A stretch of DNA of 7,334 nucleotides from Caldisericota bacterium (lineage in GTDB: Bacteria; CAIJMQ01; JAADFP01). Each line of letters starts with the position of its first letter. Positions within the stretch are counted from its first letter, which is position 1. The DNA lies in NCBI GenBank assembly GCA_013152825.1, contig JAADFP010000041.1, forward strand, positions 1-7,334. Reading direction: 5' to 3'. This document shows, piece after piece, positions 6,269-7,334 of this stretch. Under the pieces are notes generated by a model, which ran no database searches, was not told the DNA's origin, and worked only from the letters and a program-made list of their open reading frames with translations. The position numbers and the translations under genes are program-made.

Positions 6269-6345
6269 GGGCGGTTAGCTCAGATGGTTAGAGTGTCACG
6301 TTGACATCGTGAAGGTCACTGGTTCGAGTCCAGTACCGCCCACCA
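6269..6345 (+). tRNA. tRNA-Val(GAC), CCA encoded
   Basis: The acceptor GGGCGGT pairs perfectly with ACCGCCC. The anticodon stem TCACG/CGTGA encloses TTGACAT with anticodon GAC at 6303-6305. The T-arm ACTGG/CCAGT has loop TTCGAGT. A73 (6342) is followed by an encoded CCA (6343-6345), unlike its neighbours. Only one base separates it from tRNA-Leu, so the two are certainly processed from one transcript. Confidence 0.97.
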
Positions 6346-6370
6346 GCCATCCTGAAATATGGGCAAATTC

Positions 6371-6442
6371 GGGCGATTAGCTCAGTGGGAGAGCGCCTGC
6401 TTCACACGCAGGAGGTCAGAGGTTCAAACCCTCTATCGCCCA
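6371..6442 (+). tRNA. tRNA-Val(CAC)
   Basis: The acceptor GGGCGAT pairs perfectly with ATCGCCC. The anticodon stem CCTGC/GCAGG encloses TTCACAC with anticodon CAC at 6403-6405. The T-arm AGAGG/CCTCT has loop TTCAAAC. A73 at 6442 is followed by CCG, so CCA is not encoded. It is the likely relative of the degenerate element at 6536-6602. Confidence 0.96.
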
Positions 6443-6450
6443 CCGATTAG
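6443..6450 (+). repeat. 8-base direct repeat CCGATTAG (first copy; second at 6538-6545)
   Basis: CCGATTAG occurs immediately after tRNA-Val(CAC) and again at the start of the degenerate tRNA-like element, with 87 bases between the copies. The word matches the acceptor/D-arm junction of the adjacent Val tRNA except for its first base, so it is probably a relic of tRNA recombination or of an insertion. Confidence 0.55.
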
Positions 6451-6480
6451 ATGAGAAAAGGTAAATAGGTAAAGAATGAA

Positions 6481-6510
6481 ATTACAAAAAGAGGATAAGC
6501 TTATTATAAT
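6481..6510 (+). promoter_or_regulatory. Candidate thrS promoter
   Basis: TATAAT at 6505-6510 is a perfect -10. A -35-like ATTACA (6481-6486, 4 of 6 to TTGACA) lies 18 bases upstream. The start would fall near 6517, inside the 3' arm of the stem-loop at 6493-6522, giving a thrS leader of about 140 bases that contains the tRNA-like element and two hairpins. Confidence 0.5.
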
Positions 6511-6534
6511 ATCTGCTTATCCATTCACTTTTTT
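6493..6534 (+). terminator. Stem-loop with downstream T-run; possible terminator of the tRNA operon
   Basis: GGATAAGC (6493-6500) pairs perfectly with GCTTATCC (6515-6522) over a 14-base loop, and six Ts follow at 6529-6534 after a 6-base gap. The gap and the AT-rich stem weaken the case for an intrinsic terminator, but its place after the last intact tRNA supports it. The loop also holds a perfect -10 box. Confidence 0.5.
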
Positions 6535-6535
6535 G

Positions 6536-6602
6536 CGCCGATTAGCTCAGTGGGAGAGTGCTCCGATGTTACATCGGAATTCAAACCCTATACCGCCTAC
6601 CA
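6536..6602 (+). pseudogene. Degenerate tRNA (Val-like) or tRNA-like leader element
   Basis: The 5' half is nearly that of the preceding tRNA-Val (GATTAGCTCAGTGGGAGAG is shared exactly). The anticodon arm is a 7-bp perfect hairpin, TCCGATG-TTA-CATCGGA (6562-6578), so with a standard 5-bp stem position 33 is G instead of U and the anticodon would be TTA. The variable loop and the 5' strand of the T-stem are missing, leaving TTCAAAC directly after the anticodon arm. The acceptor strands CGCCGAT and ACCGCCT mismatch at three places. It ends in A plus CCA (6599-6602). It is about 67 bases long, and cannot fold as a working tRNA. It is either decayed or repurposed in the thrS leader. Confidence 0.7.
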
Positions 6603-6606
6603 AGAT

Positions 6607-6644
6607 CTACAAAAGCGGATTTGTAGTGTGAAATGAAACATTTC
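6607..6644 (+). promoter_or_regulatory. Two perfect hairpins in the thrS leader
   Basis: CTACAAA (6607-6613) pairs with TTTGTAG (6620-6626) over AGCGGA. Then GAAATG (6630-6635) pairs with CATTTC (6639-6644) over AAA. The second ends 14 bases before the thrS ATG, close enough to affect ribosome binding. Neither is followed by a T-run, so translational rather than transcriptional control would be expected if they matter. Confidence 0.4.
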
Positions 6645-6658
6645 CGAAAGAGCAATAG

Positions 6659-7334
6659 ATGGATTTAGAAACCTTAAGGCATTCTGCTTCTCATATTCTG
6701 GCACAAGCAGTAAAAAGACTCTATCCAGATGTTCGCCTGGGAATTGGCCCTGCCATCAAGGATGGATTCTACTATGACTTTGACTCACCTCAGCCATTTA
6801 CTCCTGAAGATTTGAAAAGAATCGAGAAGGAAATGAGGAAGATTGTAAAGGATAACTATCAGTTTGAAAAGCTGAGTGTGAGTAAAGAAGAAGCAGAAAA
6901 AGTTTTTAAAGAAAAAGGGGAGAATTACAAGCTTGAATTATTGAAGGAAATTCCGGATGGTAGTGTTACTCTTTACCGGGATGGAGACTTTACGGATTTA
7001 TGTAAGGGGCCTCATGTGGAAAGTACCGGAAAGGTAAAGTACTTCAAGTTACTTTCAGTGGCAGGTGCTTACTGGAAGGGAGAGGCAAAGAATCCCATGT
7101 TACAGAGAATTTATGGTACTGCTTTTCCCAAAAAAGAAGAGCTGGAGGCATATTTAAAAAGACTTGAGGAAGCTAAGAAACGAGACCATCGTCTGGTAGG
7201 GAAGGAGCTGGACCTCTTCAGTACGGAGGAAGAAGCTGGGAGCGGGCTTATATTCTGGCATCCCCGGGGAGCTGTCATCCGTCGGGAAATAGAAGAGTTC
7301 TGGTATGAGGAACACCGCAAAAGGGGCTACCAGA
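6659..7334 (+). CDS. thrS: Threonyl-tRNA synthetase ThrS, N-terminal part, without TGS domain; 3' end outside window
   Basis: ThrS attaches threonine to tRNA-Thr in the cytosol and edits mis-charged Ser-tRNA. The 225 visible codons begin directly with the editing (second additional) domain: HSASH (residues 8-12) and CKGPH (115-119) supply the four His/Cys editing-site residues that match His73, His77, Cys182 and His186 of the E. coli enzyme. GIGPAIKDGFYYDFD (28-42) is also typical. A helical linker follows (about 155-185), then the start of the class II catalytic core with motif 1 (GSGLIFWHPRGAVIRR, 194-209). The roughly 60-residue N-terminal TGS domain of most ThrS proteins is absent, and TAG at 6656-6658 is in frame immediately before the ATG. 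The ribosome site is weak (AAAGAG). The frame is open to the window edge; the zinc-binding core and anticodon domain lie beyond it. Confidence 0.96.
   Translation, partial: MDLETLRHSASHILAQAVKRLYPDVRLGIGPAIKDGFYYDFDSPQPFTPEDLKRIEKEMRKIVKDNYQFEKLSVSKEEAEKVFKEKGENYKLELLKEIPDGSVTLYRDGDFTDLCKGPHVESTGKVKYFKLLSVAGAYWKGEAKNPMLQRIYGTAFPKKEELEAYLKRLEEAKKRDHRLVGKELDLFSTEEEAGSGLIFWHPRGAVIRREIEEFWYEEHRKRGYQ

Noticed and set aside
6562..6578. A suppressor tRNA reading UAA (anticodon TTA)
   Set aside because: Position 33 is not U, the T-stem is missing one strand and the acceptor mismatches, so it cannot be a working tRNA. Genes here also use TAA as a normal stop.
7111..7320. Minus-strand serine-rich ORF at the right end
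   Set aside because: It is the antisense of the thrS catalytic-domain start; the serine richness mirrors GAA/GAG/AAG codons on the other strand.
1..7334. CRISPR array, transposase, phage or toxin-antitoxin content
   Set aside because: No regularly spaced repeats, no transposase or integrase motifs and no unexplained gene pairs are present.

Overview
The window reads as an ordinary chromosomal stretch from a bacterium with moderate-to-low GC (low 40s percent by eye) and a Gram-negative-type envelope. The envelope inference rests mainly on an apolipoprotein N-acyltransferase (Lnt) gene; the type IV pilin/pseudopilin-like gene fits it. Several proteins look divergent from well-studied relatives. 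An uncultivated candidate phylum (for example the Omnitrophota or Aerophobota neighbourhood) is possible, but this is a guess, not a reading of the sequence. There are no transposases, phage genes or CRISPR arrays.

Layout. Positions 1-1061 (+) hold the 3' part of a CorA-family divalent cation transporter gene followed with no gap by a small membrane-anchored TPR protein. These converge on a minus-strand pair, argG (2650-3840) then lnt (1103-2527), separated by a 122-bp spacer. A 159-bp divergent promoter region separates argG from argJ (4000-5193, +), so two arginine-biosynthesis genes sit back to back. Next comes a lone type IV pilin/pseudopilin-like gene (5330-5845, +) with its own extended -10 promoter, a long leader and three consecutive stop codons.

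Positions 6038-6602 are a tRNA cluster: Cys(GCA), Leu(TAA), Val(GAC), Val(CAC), then a degenerate tRNA-like element. Only Val(GAC) is an intact tRNA with an encoded CCA. The window ends inside a threonyl-tRNA synthetase gene (from 6659) that lacks the usual N-terminal TGS domain; an in-frame stop directly before the ATG shows it is not simply a mis-called start.

The most unusual stretch is 6443-6661. A stem-loop carries a perfect TATAAT in its loop, an 8-base direct repeat of tRNA sequence flanks it, and a decayed tRNA or tRNA-like structure plus two perfect hairpins lie in what would be the thrS leader. This could be simple tRNA decay, or a tRNA-derived leader regulating thrS. Otherwise the window is housekeeping, and I see no clear new multi-gene system.
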